NCBI RefSeq assembly: GCF_003751605.1
Contig: NZ_RJVJ01000002.1
Span: 868,001 to 932,000, forward strand
Reading direction: 5' to 3'
DNA from: Kitasatospora cineracea
GTDB taxonomy: Bacteria > Actinomycetota > Actinomycetes > Streptomycetales > Streptomycetaceae
DNA length: 64,000 nucleotides
Part shown: positions 49,678 through 57,480 of the stretch, one piece after another
Layout of the letters: each line of letters begins with the position of its first letter
How positions within the stretch are numbered: the stretch's first letter is position 1
Notes under the pieces: model-generated
Database searches by the model: none
Seen by the model: the letters and a program-made list of their open reading frames with translations, nothing else
Told to the model about the DNA's origin: nothing
Position numbers and translations under genes: made by a program

Positions 49678-50697
49678 ATGAGCGGGCACCCGGCACGACC
49701 GGCGGACGAGGCAGCGGCCCCCGCCCCTACCTCTGCCCCTGCCCCTGCCCCTACTTCTGCCCCTGCCGCCGCCCTTGCCGCTGCCTCGGAGCGGGCGACG
49801 CGGGAGTACGCGGAGCACCGGGAGCTGCTGTTCGCCCTGGTCTACAACCTGCTCGGCAGCGTCGCCGACACCGAGGACGTCCTCCAGGACACCTGGCTGG
49901 CCTGGGCGGCCCGCACCGCCTCCCCCACCGCCGGGGCGGTCGAGCACCCGAAGGCGTACCTGGTGCGGATCGCGGTGAACCGGGCGCTGGCCCAGCAGGC
50001 CGCGGTCAGCCGGCGCCGCGAGACGTACGTCGGCCCGTGGCTGCCCGAGCCGCTGTTCGGCCCGGCGGCCGCGGCGGACGGCGGGGCGGGCGGCGCGGCG
50101 CAGGACGTGGCGCTCGCCGCCGAGCGGGCCGAGTCGGTGTCGATGGCGCTGCTGGTGGTGCTGGAGACGCTCTCGCCGCTGGAGCGCTCGGCGTTCGTCC
50201 TGCACGAGGTGTTCGGGTACAGCGGGGCGGAGATCGCCGTGATCCTGGGCCGCAACCCGGCCGCGGTACGGCAGTTGGTGAAACGGGCCCGCGAGCACGT
50301 CCGGGCCCGCCGCCCCCGCTACGAGCCCGCCCCGGACGTGCGCCGCCAGGTCACCGAGCGCTTCCTGGCCGCCGCCCTCGGCGGCGACCTCACCGCCCTC
50401 CTCGAACTCCTCGCCCCCGACGTCACCCTGATCGGCGACGGCGGCGGCAAGGCCCCCGGCGGCCGGCGCCCGCTCACCGGCCGCGCCGAGGTCGCCCGCC
50501 TCCTGACCGCCCTCTCCGCCAGGCCCACCCCCGCCCTCCACATCACCTGGCGCGACGTCAACGGCGCCCCCGCCGCCGTCCTCTCCGCCTTCGGCCGCCC
50601 CTTCGCCGTCCTCGTCCTGGACCTCGCCCCGGACGGCGACCTGGTCTCCGGCATCCACGCGGTATCCAACCCCGACAAGCTCCGCGGCCTGGCCTGA
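49678..50697 (+). CDS. ECF sigma factor of the ECF41 (SigJ-like) group
   Basis: The 339-residue protein has a low-complexity N-terminus (Pro/Ala/Thr). It is followed by sigma region 2 (YAEHRELLFALVYNLLGSVADTEDVLQDTWL), read in three helices, and region 4 (LSPLERSAFVLHEVFGYSGAEIA, AAVRQLVKRAREHV). A C-terminal SnoaL-like domain carries the ECF41 hallmarks: WLPEPL between regions 2 and 4, DGGGK, and NPDKLRGL at the end. In this group the C-terminal domain, not a separate anti-sigma factor, controls activity. ATG 49678 has GCAGGAGAG upstream. The usual oxidoreductase or carboxymuconolactone decarboxylase partner gene is not adjacent. Confidence 0.92.
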   Translation: MSGHPARPADEAAAPAPTSAPAPAPTSAPAAALAAASERATREYAEHRELLFALVYNLLGSVADTEDVLQDTWLAWAARTASPTAGAVEHPKAYLVRIAVNRALAQQAAVSRRRETYVGPWLPEPLFGPAAAADGGAGGAAQDVALAAERAESVSMALLVVLETLSPLERSAFVLHEVFGYSGAEIAVILGRNPAAVRQLVKRAREHVRARRPRYEPAPDVRRQVTERFLAAALGGDLTALLELLAPDVTLIGDGGGKAPGGRRPLTGRAEVARLLTALSARPTPALHITWRDVNGAPAAVLSAFGRPFAVLVLDLAPDGDLVSGIHAVSNPDKLRGLA

Positions 50698-50710
50698 ACG
50701 ACCCGCCCCC

Positions 50711-51901
50711 TCAGCGGTCCCGCGGAACGGCCCGCGCCGGGGCATCCAGCCACGGCACGGCGCCCTCCGCCCCGACGGTGAGCCCGAACCGGCCCGGCCC
50801 CGGCCGGCCCCGGTCGTGCCACCAGGCGAGGGCCCGCTCCACCAGCTGCCAGAGCCGACGGGGCCCGGCCTGGTACACGACGGCCTCCGGCTCCCCCTCC
50901 CGCCGCACCATCGCCGCCCACGACCGGTCGGACAGCCCGTAGCACCACACCACCACGGTGCCGCCCTCCTGCCGGTGCACCAGGTGCGTCACGTCCGGTA
51001 CCGCCAGCCCGACGACGAACCGCTGCACGGCCCAGCGGTCACCGAGGTCGTCCGCCGTGAGCGCCGTGCGGTGCCGGGTGTCGGCAGTGCCGGGGAACTC
51101 CGGTACGTACGCGGCGTGTTCGGGGAACGCGAGGCGCTGGTCCCGTGACTTCATGAACTCCACCAGCCCGGTGAAGCGCCCGCAGGCCGTGCCGTCCGGC
51201 CCCACCTCGAGTTTGACCACGGCGTCCAGCGGGCTGAAGTCGGTGCCCCAGGGCACGACGACGACACCGCCCGGCCGGGACTGCGCGATCCACGCCCGCG
51301 CGATCTCCCGGACGCCGTACGTCACGACGACCCGGTCGTACGGGGCGCCGTCAGGGCAACCGAACCGCCCGTCGCCGACCAGCAGTTGCGGCCCCAGACC
51401 GGCCCGTTCCAGGTGGGCGGCCGCCACCGCCGACACGCCCCGGTCGCACTCGACGCTGACCACCTGCCGCGACCCGAGACGACGGGCCAGCAGCCCCGCG
51501 TTCCAGCCGCAGCCCGTCCCCACGTCGAGCACCCGCTGTCCCGGCCGCACGTCGAGGTCGCGGAGCATCGACGCGACGACGCTCGGCATGCTCAGACTGC
51601 TGGTCGGCACCACGCCCGGTTCGGGCCCGCCGTGCGCACCGTCGTCCCACTGCGTCACCAACGGGACGTCGGCCTCCGTCGCGGCCCGCCAGGCCGCCGG
51701 GTCCGCGTCCCGGTCCACCAGCACGCTGCGGCCGGTCGCCATGTCGTGCGACCAGACCCGGGGCGGCGTGAACAGCGCGCGGGGCACGGCATCGAACGTG
51801 TCGACCCAGTCCGGAGACAGGTGCCCGGCCGAGAGCGGGAACCGCCCCGGTCCGAAACCGGGACGGCCCACCCCCTCCGCCACCCGGAGGCCCTCGATCA
51901 C
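50711..51901 (-). CDS. PCMT-like methyltransferase (L-isoaspartate O-methyltransferase family)
   Basis: The product has 396 residues from GTG 51901. The N-terminal HLSPDWVDTFDAVPRALFTPPRVW and motif I VLDVGTGCGWNAGLLARRLG match protein-L-isoaspartate methyltransferases, followed by VVSVECDRGV and YDRVVVTYGVREI. The protein is far longer than repair-type PCMT (about 220 residues); the extra C-terminal domain of roughly 170 residues (WAVQRFVVGLAVPDVTHLV) is typical of actinobacterial enzymes linked to modified peptides. It is translationally coupled (GTGA) to a 39-codon ORF just upstream, so a peptide-modifying role is possible. Substrate unproven. Confidence 0.8.
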   Translation of the reverse strand: MIEGLRVAEGVGRPGFGPGRFPLSAGHLSPDWVDTFDAVPRALFTPPRVWSHDMATGRSVLVDRDADPAAWRAATEADVPLVTQWDDGAHGGPEPGVVPTSSLSMPSVVASMLRDLDVRPGQRVLDVGTGCGWNAGLLARRLGSRQVVSVECDRGVSAVAAAHLERAGLGPQLLVGDGRFGCPDGAPYDRVVVTYGVREIARAWIAQSRPGGVVVVPWGTDFSPLDAVVKLEVGPDGTACGRFTGLVEFMKSRDQRLAFPEHAAYVPEFPGTADTRHRTALTADDLGDRWAVQRFVVGLAVPDVTHLVHRQEGGTVVVWCYGLSDRSWAAMVRREGEPEAVVYQAGPRRLWQLVERALAWWHDRGRPGPGRFGLTVGAEGAVPWLDAPARAVPRDR

Positions 51902-52017
51902 CTGCGGTGCCCCCCGTTCCCGGGCGGCGCGCTGCCGTCGGGCGACGGCGGGGGCGGGGGCGGCGGCGGTTGGATCGGCGCGGGGTTACCCCCGTGCCCG
52001 CCATCGGCGTCGAGCAT
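51898..52017 (-). CDS. 39-residue Pro-rich peptide, possible RiPP precursor
   Basis: ATG 52017 lies 8 bp after GGGAGG, a strong ribosome site. The frame begins MLDADGGHGGNPAPIQ, has a run of eight Pro, and ends SAPPGNGGHRR; its TGA overlaps the GTG of the PCMT-like methyltransferase. Tight coupling to a PCMT-type enzyme suggests a substrate peptide or a translational coupling leader. The core lacks known graspetide or FxLD motifs. Confidence 0.5.
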   Translation of the reverse strand: MLDADGGHGGNPAPIQPPPPPPPPSPDGSAPPGNGGHRR

Positions 52018-52098
52018 GCGAACGACCTCCCTGCACCAGCGGAACCGGCAGCCGGACGACCACCGGATTTCCACGGTAGGACCGGCCGGAAGGGCGTC

Positions 52099-52929
52099 CT
52101 AACCGGTTTCCCGTTCCCGCAAGAACTCGTCCCGGACATCCTCGACCAGTTCCCTCATCGCGTCACCGAACCGAGCCACTTGTTCGAATGACCGGAACTT
52201 CCGGACGTACTGTTCGACGTCCCGGGGCTCCCTGGTCGTCACCTCGGCGTGGGGGATTTCGACGACCGCCATCCTGGCGTCGAAGAGGACGAACGAACAC
52301 GTCGGCGGCTCCGGCATGGGGGCATCCAGCGGCACCAATCCGACCGAAATGTTCGGCATCCGCGACACCGCCACCAGCCGGTCGAGTTGCACCGCCATCA
52401 TCGCGGGCCGGACCAGCCTCCACCGCAGGACGGATTCCGTGATCAGGAAATGGAAACTCCGACGGGCCTCGTACAGGACCTCCTGCCGGCGCAGCCGCGC
52501 ACCGACCATCTTCTCCAGGGAGTCGTCGGAGAGGCCGGAGTCCCGCAGGATCGCCCGGACGTACTCCGGGGACTGGAGGAGCCCGGGAATGCACGACGCC
52601 TGGAAGACCCGGACGGACTCCGCCTGGGACTCCACCGCCCGGATCTCCTCTTGGTGCCGGTGCAGACCCGTCCGGCGGTAGACCCGCCACGCCGTCGCCT
52701 CGGTGGCCACGGCGCGGGCCGCTTCCACGAGCCGCGCCGCGACGTCCGGCGGAACGTCGAGGGCTGCCAGGATGCGCTCCACGTCGGTGACGCTCGGAGC
52801 CGCCTTGCCGTTGAGGATCTTGCTCAGTTTGCTCGGGGACATGAGAGCGCTGCGGGCCACCGCTTTGGCCTCTTTCCCGCTGGCCTCCCGCAGCTCCCGC
52901 AGCGCTCCCCCCAGATCGACTCCGTTCAC
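52099..52929 (-). CDS. XRE-family HTH regulator with DUF5753 domain
   Basis: The product has 276 residues from GTG 52929, overlapping the stop of the DUF6879 gene by four bases. Residues about 5-70 form an XRE-type HTH (ALRELREASGKEAKAVARSA, then MSPSKLSKILNGKAAPSVTD). Residues about 90-270 are the DUF5753 effector domain (IPGLLQSPEYVRAILRD, then RRSFHFLITESVLRWRL, and MPNISVGLVPLDAP). Proteins of this kind (WhiJ/BldB-linked regulators) are numerous in Streptomyces and usually act with small DUF397 or DUF397-like partners. Here the partner candidates are the two genes immediately upstream. Confidence 0.88.
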   Translation of the reverse strand: MNGVDLGGALRELREASGKEAKAVARSALMSPSKLSKILNGKAAPSVTDVERILAALDVPPDVAARLVEAARAVATEATAWRVYRRTGLHRHQEEIRAVESQAESVRVFQASCIPGLLQSPEYVRAILRDSGLSDDSLEKMVGARLRRQEVLYEARRSFHFLITESVLRWRLVRPAMMAVQLDRLVAVSRMPNISVGLVPLDAPMPEPPTCSFVLFDARMAVVEIPHAEVTTREPRDVEQYVRKFRSFEQVARFGDAMRELVEDVRDEFLRERETG

Positions 52930-53447
52930 TCGTTTCCGTACCGCTCCCACCACTCGGCGAACGGCTCGGCGTACGAGAGGGCCGCGTCCCGGTACTCCAG
53001 GTACTCGGCCGCGTCGGGCTGCGAATCCGCCCCGACGAACGAGCCGCCCGGGCCGTATTCCATGGTGACGACCGCAGTCTCGTCGAAAACCCAGAAGTCG
53101 GGAACGCCCTCCAGCGGGTTCGGCCGGTCGGTGGTGTCGAGGATGAAGAACTCCTCCCCGGACCGGGCGTTCTTGGTGTAGCCCCAGCCCAACTCGAACC
53201 GGAGGTACGGCGTCAACGGCCGCGAAAGGATGTGCACCCGGTACATGCGCTTGCCTGATTGCACGTTGGCCCGAACCTCTTCGGCCCATTCCTGGTTGTA
53301 GTCCTCCGGCTGCGCTTCGCCGGCCAGGAACGCCCGGATGCTTTCGGCCTTCGACGACCCGGTGTAGTCGTCCAACGTCTCCAGCCGAAAGGCTTCCCGC
53401 TGGAAGCTGTTGAACAGACCGCCGAATTCCTCACCCGAGATGCGCAT
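52926..53447 (-). CDS. DUF6879 family protein
   Basis: The 173-residue protein fits the DUF6879 pattern: ISGEEFGGLFNSFQREAFRLETLDDY, split into two helices, then MYRVHILSRPLTPYLRFEL and GVPDFWVFDETAVVTMEYGPGG. These proteins are nearly always encoded beside XRE-DUF5753 regulators in actinomycetes. The biochemical role is unknown. ATG 53447 lies inside the end of the preceding small gene (17-bp overlap), and its stop overlaps the next GTG, so three genes are translated as one unit. Confidence 0.85.
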   Translation of the reverse strand: MRISGEEFGGLFNSFQREAFRLETLDDYTGSSKAESIRAFLAGEAQPEDYNQEWAEEVRANVQSGKRMYRVHILSRPLTPYLRFELGWGYTKNARSGEEFFILDTTDRPNPLEGVPDFWVFDETAVVTMEYGPGGSFVGADSQPDAAEYLEYRDAALSYAEPFAEWWERYGNE

Positions 53448-53637
53448 CGGCCAGCCTCCGGATCAACGATGCGGGAACCCGCACGGCGACCTCTCCGGCC
53501 GGGAGCCCGATGGCGGCCAGCACCTCCGGATCATCCACGACGTATCCCTGCACGATCAGGTCGCCCGTCCCGTCCACACCGTAGACGGTGGGACAGGTGC
53601 CCTTCTCGCACTCGCCCACAAGCCTTGTCAGCTGCAA
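53431..53637 (-). CDS. Small conserved hypothetical protein of the XRE/DUF6879 locus
   Basis: The product has 68 residues. I chose TTG 53637 because GGAGGGG lies 7 bp upstream and LQLTRLVGECEKGTCPTVYG is where family-like similarity begins; the frame extends to 53703 without a ribosome site. Two Cys (GECEKGTCP) are notable. The C-terminal half VAVRVPASLIRRLADAHLG forms a likely helix. It opens the minus-strand operon with DUF6879 and XRE genes. Function unknown. Confidence 0.7.
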   Translation of the reverse strand: MQLTRLVGECEKGTCPTVYGVDGTGDLIVQGYVVDDPEVLAAIGLPAGEVAVRVPASLIRRLADAHLG

Positions 53638-53757
53638 CGCCGATCCCCTCCCTGCTCGACCATGACGCGTTCGATGCTCCCGAAGCCGCGACACGAGGGT
53701 CAAGAGATCACAGTTGCGAAAACGGGAAACCGCCCCGGCGGCTGGGGCGCGCCGGGA

Positions 53758-53787
53758 TTGACGGGTTGTCGGATTTTTTCGTAACGG
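53758..53787 (+). promoter_or_regulatory. Weak sigma70-like promoter in the divergent regulator gap
   Basis: TTGACG (53758-53763) is followed after 18 bp by TAACGG (53782-53787) in a T-rich stretch. It lies about 85 bp upstream of the plus-strand XRE gene. The -10 is poor, so this is only a candidate. The rest of the 230-bp gap is lower in GC than its surroundings. Confidence 0.3.
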
Positions 53788-53867
53788 GGCGTGGGGGGCG
53801 ATGTGGGCAGTTACGATCTGCGGCAGTTCAGATCGGCGCCTCGGCTTGTTGGAGTGGGTTAACCAGC

Positions 53868-54791
53868 TTGCGAATCAACACACTTGATCCCTCGTCAAGT
53901 CCGCTTGCGGCCTTCGGCTGGCAGTTGCGCGAGCTGCGCAAGCGGGCGCGCCTCAGCCAGGACGAGCTGGGGGCCCTGGTCAGGTACACCGGCGCCTACA
54001 TCTCGTTGATCGAGAACGGGAAGCGGGTGCCGCCCGCCGGGTTCGCCCGGACCGCGGACCAGGCGCTCGGCGGCATGGGGACGTTGGAAAGCACCTGGTT
54101 CCTGCTGGGGCACACCACACTGGTGGAGGGTTTTCCGGAGTACATCGTGCTGGAGGCGAAGGCGCGGTTGATCCGGCTGTTCAAGGCGGGCATGGTCCCG
54201 GGGCTGGTGCAGACCGAGGAGTATGCCTCGGCTGTGGAGGCGGGCTACGTGGCACGCGGCAGCATCACCACGGAGCAGGCGGAGGAGCGGGTGCGGGTCG
54301 TCCTGGTCCGACAGGCTCCGATAGAGCAACCGGACGGGCCCCGGCTGCACCTCGTGCTGGACGAGAGCTGCCTGCGGTCCGTGATCGGCGGCCCGCAGGT
54401 GATGGTCCGGCAGCTCGACCACCTGCTGGCCCTGGTGGACCATCCGAGGGTGGTGCTCCAGGTGATGCCGTTCGAGCGGGGAGCGCTCCGGCCTTTCACC
54501 CACTTCGTGGGGTTGCTCTCCATGCCGGACCACGAGTTGCTGGGGTATACCGAGACGCCCCAACGGGGTTATCTGACAAGGGATCCTGACACCGTGGCCA
54601 CGTGGACGACGGATTACGATCTCCTCCAGGTGGAGGCCCTGTCCCAGGCGGACTCGGCAACCATGATCCGCGAGATCCGGGAGGGATTCCAGCATGGTGA
54701 CCAGTCCCAGCACCGCGGCGCTGCGCGCCGCCGCATGGCACAAGTCCAGCTACAGCGGGGGCGGCGGAGAGTGCGTCGAGGTGACTCGTGA
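53868..54791 (+). CDS. XRE-family HTH regulator with DUF5753 domain
   Basis: The product has about 307 residues starting at TTG 53868 (LRINTLDPSSSPLAAFGWQL, with GGAGTGG upstream). HTH: LRELRKRARLSQDELGALV, then YTGAYISLIENGKRVPP. DUF5753 region: RLIRLFKAGMVPGLVQTEEYA, then LHLVLDESCLRSVIGG, ending with the TTDYDLLQVEALSQADSA helix. The last 35 residues are Arg/Gln-rich and overlap the DUF397 gene by 98 bp in another frame. That is longer than the usual few-base overlap and suggests an ancestral stop near 54700 was lost. It is divergent from the second XRE operon. Confidence 0.85.
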   Translation: MRINTLDPSSSPLAAFGWQLRELRKRARLSQDELGALVRYTGAYISLIENGKRVPPAGFARTADQALGGMGTLESTWFLLGHTTLVEGFPEYIVLEAKARLIRLFKAGMVPGLVQTEEYASAVEAGYVARGSITTEQAEERVRVVLVRQAPIEQPDGPRLHLVLDESCLRSVIGGPQVMVRQLDHLLALVDHPRVVLQVMPFERGALRPFTHFVGLLSMPDHELLGYTETPQRGYLTRDPDTVATWTTDYDLLQVEALSQADSATMIREIREGFQHGDQSQHRGAARRRMAQVQLQRGRRRVRRGDS

Positions 54792-54924
54792 CTTCGAGGC
54801 CGCCCACGGCCTGGTCTTCGTCCGCGACAGCAAGAACCCCGAGGGCCCGGCGCTCGGCCTGGCCCCTGCCGTGTGGCGGGAGTTCACGGCGGCCGTCGCG
54901 CGCGGAGCTTTCGGGGAGGTCTGA
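54694..54924 (+). CDS. DUF397 domain-containing small protein
   Basis: The 76-residue protein has the standard DUF397 sequence: AAWHKSSYSGGGGECVEV, then VFVRDSKNPEGPALG and VWREFTAAVARGAF. DUF397 proteins (for example the WhiJ-neighbour type) are partners of XRE-DUF5753 regulators and may modulate their DNA binding. ATG 54694 lies inside the 3' end of the XRE gene, so translation is coupled. Confidence 0.9.
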   Translation: MVTSPSTAALRAAAWHKSSYSGGGGECVEVTRDFEAAHGLVFVRDSKNPEGPALGLAPAVWREFTAAVARGAFGEV

Positions 54925-55021
54925 GCCCGGCGGCCTGCGGCTGGTGTGAGGACGGTGGAGAGTGGCGAGGCGTGGCCCGCCCGTTCCAGGTCCAGGGCCA
55001 GGAGCAGGACGGCCGCGGTGA

Positions 55022-55260
55022 CGGTCAGGCCGTCGGCGCGTCCCTCCTCACCGAGGGGCGCGTCCTCGCCGGGCCGTCCGCGCATCCGCCCGCCGTCCGC
55101 GGCACCGTCTCGCTGGAGGACCTCGCCGACGTCCCGCTGCTCACGGTCGAGGGCGAGCTGCGCGAGTCCCGGCGGGAGTACCACCGGCGCCCTGCACGCC
55201 TTCGCGGGCGCGGCCCGCGCGGCGGCGCGGGAGGCCCTGCGGACGGCGGCGGGCCTACCA
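55022..55260 (+). pseudogene. LysR regulator fossil (C-terminal effector domain)
   Basis: Between the DUF397 gene and the LLM gene, one frame reads GASLLTEGRVLAGPSAHPP then RGTVSLEDLADVPLLTVEGE and REYH, the effector-domain pattern of LysR proteins. A second frame then reads LHAFAGAARAAAREALRTAA, like a LysR C-terminal helix. There is no HTH, no start codon context, and a frame change between the parts, so it is a degraded remnant. The rest of the 330-bp gap holds nothing recognised. Confidence 0.5.
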
Positions 55261-56337
55261 GGTGCGGCGGGGCGGGGCCGGGTCGCGGAGGTGGGCGATC
55301 AGGGCGCGGCGCAGGTCGCGGTCGTGGTCGGTCTCGACCGGGAGGTCGAGTTGGACGATGTCGACGCCGGCGGAGCGGAGCAGGTTGATCCGGGCGGCGA
55401 CGGTGGCGGGTGAGCCGGTGTGGGCGCCGGCGAGGGAGCGGCGGATGTAGGCGGCGACCTGGGCGGGGTCGGTGGCGGGGTCGGCGGCGGCGCGTTCGCG
55501 GTCGCGGTCGAGGGCGACGGCGTCCAGGTAGCGGGGGGCGTCGGGGCCGGAGGTCAGGCGCAGGGCGTCGCGGCGCAGGCGGCGAAGGTGCTGTTGGGCG
55601 GCGGTGTCGGTGTCGGCGAGGACGACGGTGACGTGTCGCCAGATCCGCAGGGTGCGGCCGTGCCGGGCGGCGGCGCGCGCCTGGGCGATCCGCAGCCGGG
55701 TGTCGGGCAGCGGGCGGGGCGGGACGGCGTAGACCTGGGCGTAGCGGGCGGCGAGGTCGACGCCCGCCGGGGAGGAGCCGCCGAAGGAGAGGAGTTCGCT
55801 GCCGGGGGCGGGGCGCAGGCCGGTGCGGGCGGCGCGGACGGTGTAGTACTCGCCGTGGTGGTCGAGGTCGTCCTCGGCGGCGAGGTAGCGGGTGAGCAGC
55901 GAGAGGTACTCGTCGGCGCGGCGGTAGCGTTCGGCCTTGGGGAGGGTGTCGCCGTCGCGGGCGACGTCGGCGTCGCTGGAGCCGATGATCAGGTGGGCGC
56001 TGATCCGGCCGCCGGAGAGCCGGTCGAGGGTGGCCAGGGTGCGGGCGGTGGTGGTGGGCGGGGTGGTGCCGATGCGGTGGGCGGCGGCGATCCGCAGCCG
56101 GGTGGTGGCGGCCAGCGCCCAGCCGGCGACGGCCCACGGGTCGGGCCAGGACGAGGACTGGACGACGAGCGCCGAGTCGAGTCCGTCCTCTTCCAGCTCC
56201 CGTGCGGTGCGGGCGATGTGGGCGGGGTCGGCGGTGCGTTCGCGCGGGTCGGGGGCCCAGCGCAGGGCCTGGCGTTCGGCGGGGGTGCGGCCGGCCACGG
56301 GGGCGGCGCGGACGCCGCCGCGCAGTTCGAGCTCCAT
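55255..56337 (-). CDS. LLM-class flavin-dependent monooxygenase (SsuD-like)
   Basis: The product has 360 residues from ATG 56337 with CGGAG upstream. The luciferase-like barrel reads ELEEDGLDSALVVQSSSWPDP, then LRIAAAHRIGTTPPTTTARTL, LDRLSGGRISAHLIIGSSDAD, and FGGSSPAGVDLAARYAQVY, matching the alkanesulfonate monooxygenase group. Such enzymes use reduced FMN and oxygen to cleave C-S bonds or oxidise related substrates. Last gene of a seven-gene minus-strand operon with a dipeptide-type ABC importer, suggesting oxidation of an imported organosulfur or similar compound. A flavin reductase gene is not seen. Confidence 0.85.
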   Translation of the reverse strand: MELELRGGVRAAPVAGRTPAERQALRWAPDPRERTADPAHIARTARELEEDGLDSALVVQSSSWPDPWAVAGWALAATTRLRIAAAHRIGTTPPTTTARTLATLDRLSGGRISAHLIIGSSDADVARDGDTLPKAERYRRADEYLSLLTRYLAAEDDLDHHGEYYTVRAARTGLRPAPGSELLSFGGSSPAGVDLAARYAQVYAVPPRPLPDTRLRIAQARAAARHGRTLRIWRHVTVVLADTDTAAQQHLRRLRRDALRLTSGPDAPRYLDAVALDRDRERAAADPATDPAQVAAYIRRSLAGAHTGSPATVAARINLLRSAGVDIVQLDLPVETDHDRDLRRALIAHLRDPAPPRRTW

Positions 56338-56420
56338 CGGGTCAACTCCGTTGATGGCATGGGGTGGTGGGCGGGCCGCCGGGCAACGGCGGCCCGCCCG
56401 GGGACAGTCGGCGGGGCAGC

Positions 56421-57443
56421 TCATCGGGCGGCGGGGCCGAGTCGGGCGAGGGTGTCGAGCAGCCGGGTGCGGCTGGTGAACACCTCGGGCGGCAGCGAGA
56501 CGTACAGCTGGATGGCGGTGACGCCGGGCTGCTGGTAGCGCAGGATCTGCTCCCGGCACTCCTCGGGCGAGCCGTGCAGGAACAGCGCGTCGACCACCTC
56601 GTCGGGCAGGGCGCGCTGGGCGCCCTCGTGGTCGCCGTCGGCCCAGCGCTTGTGCGTCTCGGCGAGCAACTCGCCGTTGCCGAGCCACTGTTGGAACTTG
56701 CGGTAGGGCTCGCGGTTGAGGATCCAGGCCAGGAAGGGGCGGCTGGCGCGGTGGGCGTGGGCGGTGTCCTCGGTGGGGCAGACGAACACCTTGACGACGA
56801 GTTCCTTGCCGGGCGGCTGCGGGCCGACCGCGTCCAGCACCTTGGGCAGGTCCTGGGCGCGCAGCAGGTTGGTGATGGCGCCGTCGCCCTCGGTGAAGCC
56901 GAGCCGGAGCATGCCGGGGCGCAGCGCGCCGAGGATCACCTTGACCGGGTCGGCGGGCGGGTGGGGCAGCCGGTAGCCGGTGATGGAGAAGGTGTCGAAG
57001 TCCCCGGCGACGTGTTCGCCGCGCAGGGCGGCGGTGAGGAAGCGCAGCACGTCGCGGGTGCGCTTGAACGGCTCGTCGAACGGGATGCCGTTGATGTCGG
57101 TGACGTGCGCGGGCACGGAGGCGCCGATGCCCAGCAGGACGCCGCCGGTGGAGAGTTGGGCGAGGGTGGCGGCGGTCTGGGCGAGCACGGCGGGGCCGCG
57201 GGTGTGCACCGGGACGATGCCGGTGGCGATCCGCAGGTGCGGGGCCCAGGCGGCGGTGGCGGCCAGCGGGGTGAAGGCGTCGGTGCCGCCGCCCTCGGCG
57301 CTCCACACGTCGCCGTAGCCGAGGTCGGGGAGCCGTTCGACCAGGAAGCGGTGCCGGTCGATGGTGAGGCCGGGCAGCGGCAGGGTGATGCCCCAGGCGG
57401 GCGGGGGCGCGGTGGGGCGGGCGGTCGGGCGGGCGGTGGTCAT
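56421..57443 (-). CDS. LLM-class flavin- or F420-dependent oxidoreductase
   Basis: The product has 340 residues from ATG 57443. Barrel features are GITLPLPGLTIDRHRFLVERL, WSAEGGGTDAFTPLAATAAW, LRIATGIVPVHTRGPAVLAQ, LSTGGVLLGIGASVPAHV and a C-terminal GSPEECREQILRYQQPGV. This is closest in layout to the F420-dependent LLM oxidoreductases of actinomycetes, but cofactor preference cannot be decided by eye. It lies 38 bp after the substrate-binding protein gene and 83 bp before the second LLM gene, within the same operon. It may act on the imported substrate in sequence with the other monooxygenase. Confidence 0.85.
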   Translation of the reverse strand: MTTARPTARPTAPPPAWGITLPLPGLTIDRHRFLVERLPDLGYGDVWSAEGGGTDAFTPLAATAAWAPHLRIATGIVPVHTRGPAVLAQTAATLAQLSTGGVLLGIGASVPAHVTDINGIPFDEPFKRTRDVLRFLTAALRGEHVAGDFDTFSITGYRLPHPPADPVKVILGALRPGMLRLGFTEGDGAITNLLRAQDLPKVLDAVGPQPPGKELVVKVFVCPTEDTAHAHRASRPFLAWILNREPYRKFQQWLGNGELLAETHKRWADGDHEGAQRALPDEVVDALFLHGSPEECREQILRYQQPGVTAIQLYVSLPPEVFTSRTRLLDTLARLGPAAR

Positions 57444-57480
57444 CGGGGGCCTTTCTGCGCTGCCGGTCGGGTGCGGGGCG

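Noticed and set aside
49471..50745. Upstream in-frame extension of the WD40/P-loop gene
   Set aside because: The extension is antisense to the ECF41 sigma factor gene, and GTG 49470 has a good ribosome site; the extra sequence is Gly/Arg noise.
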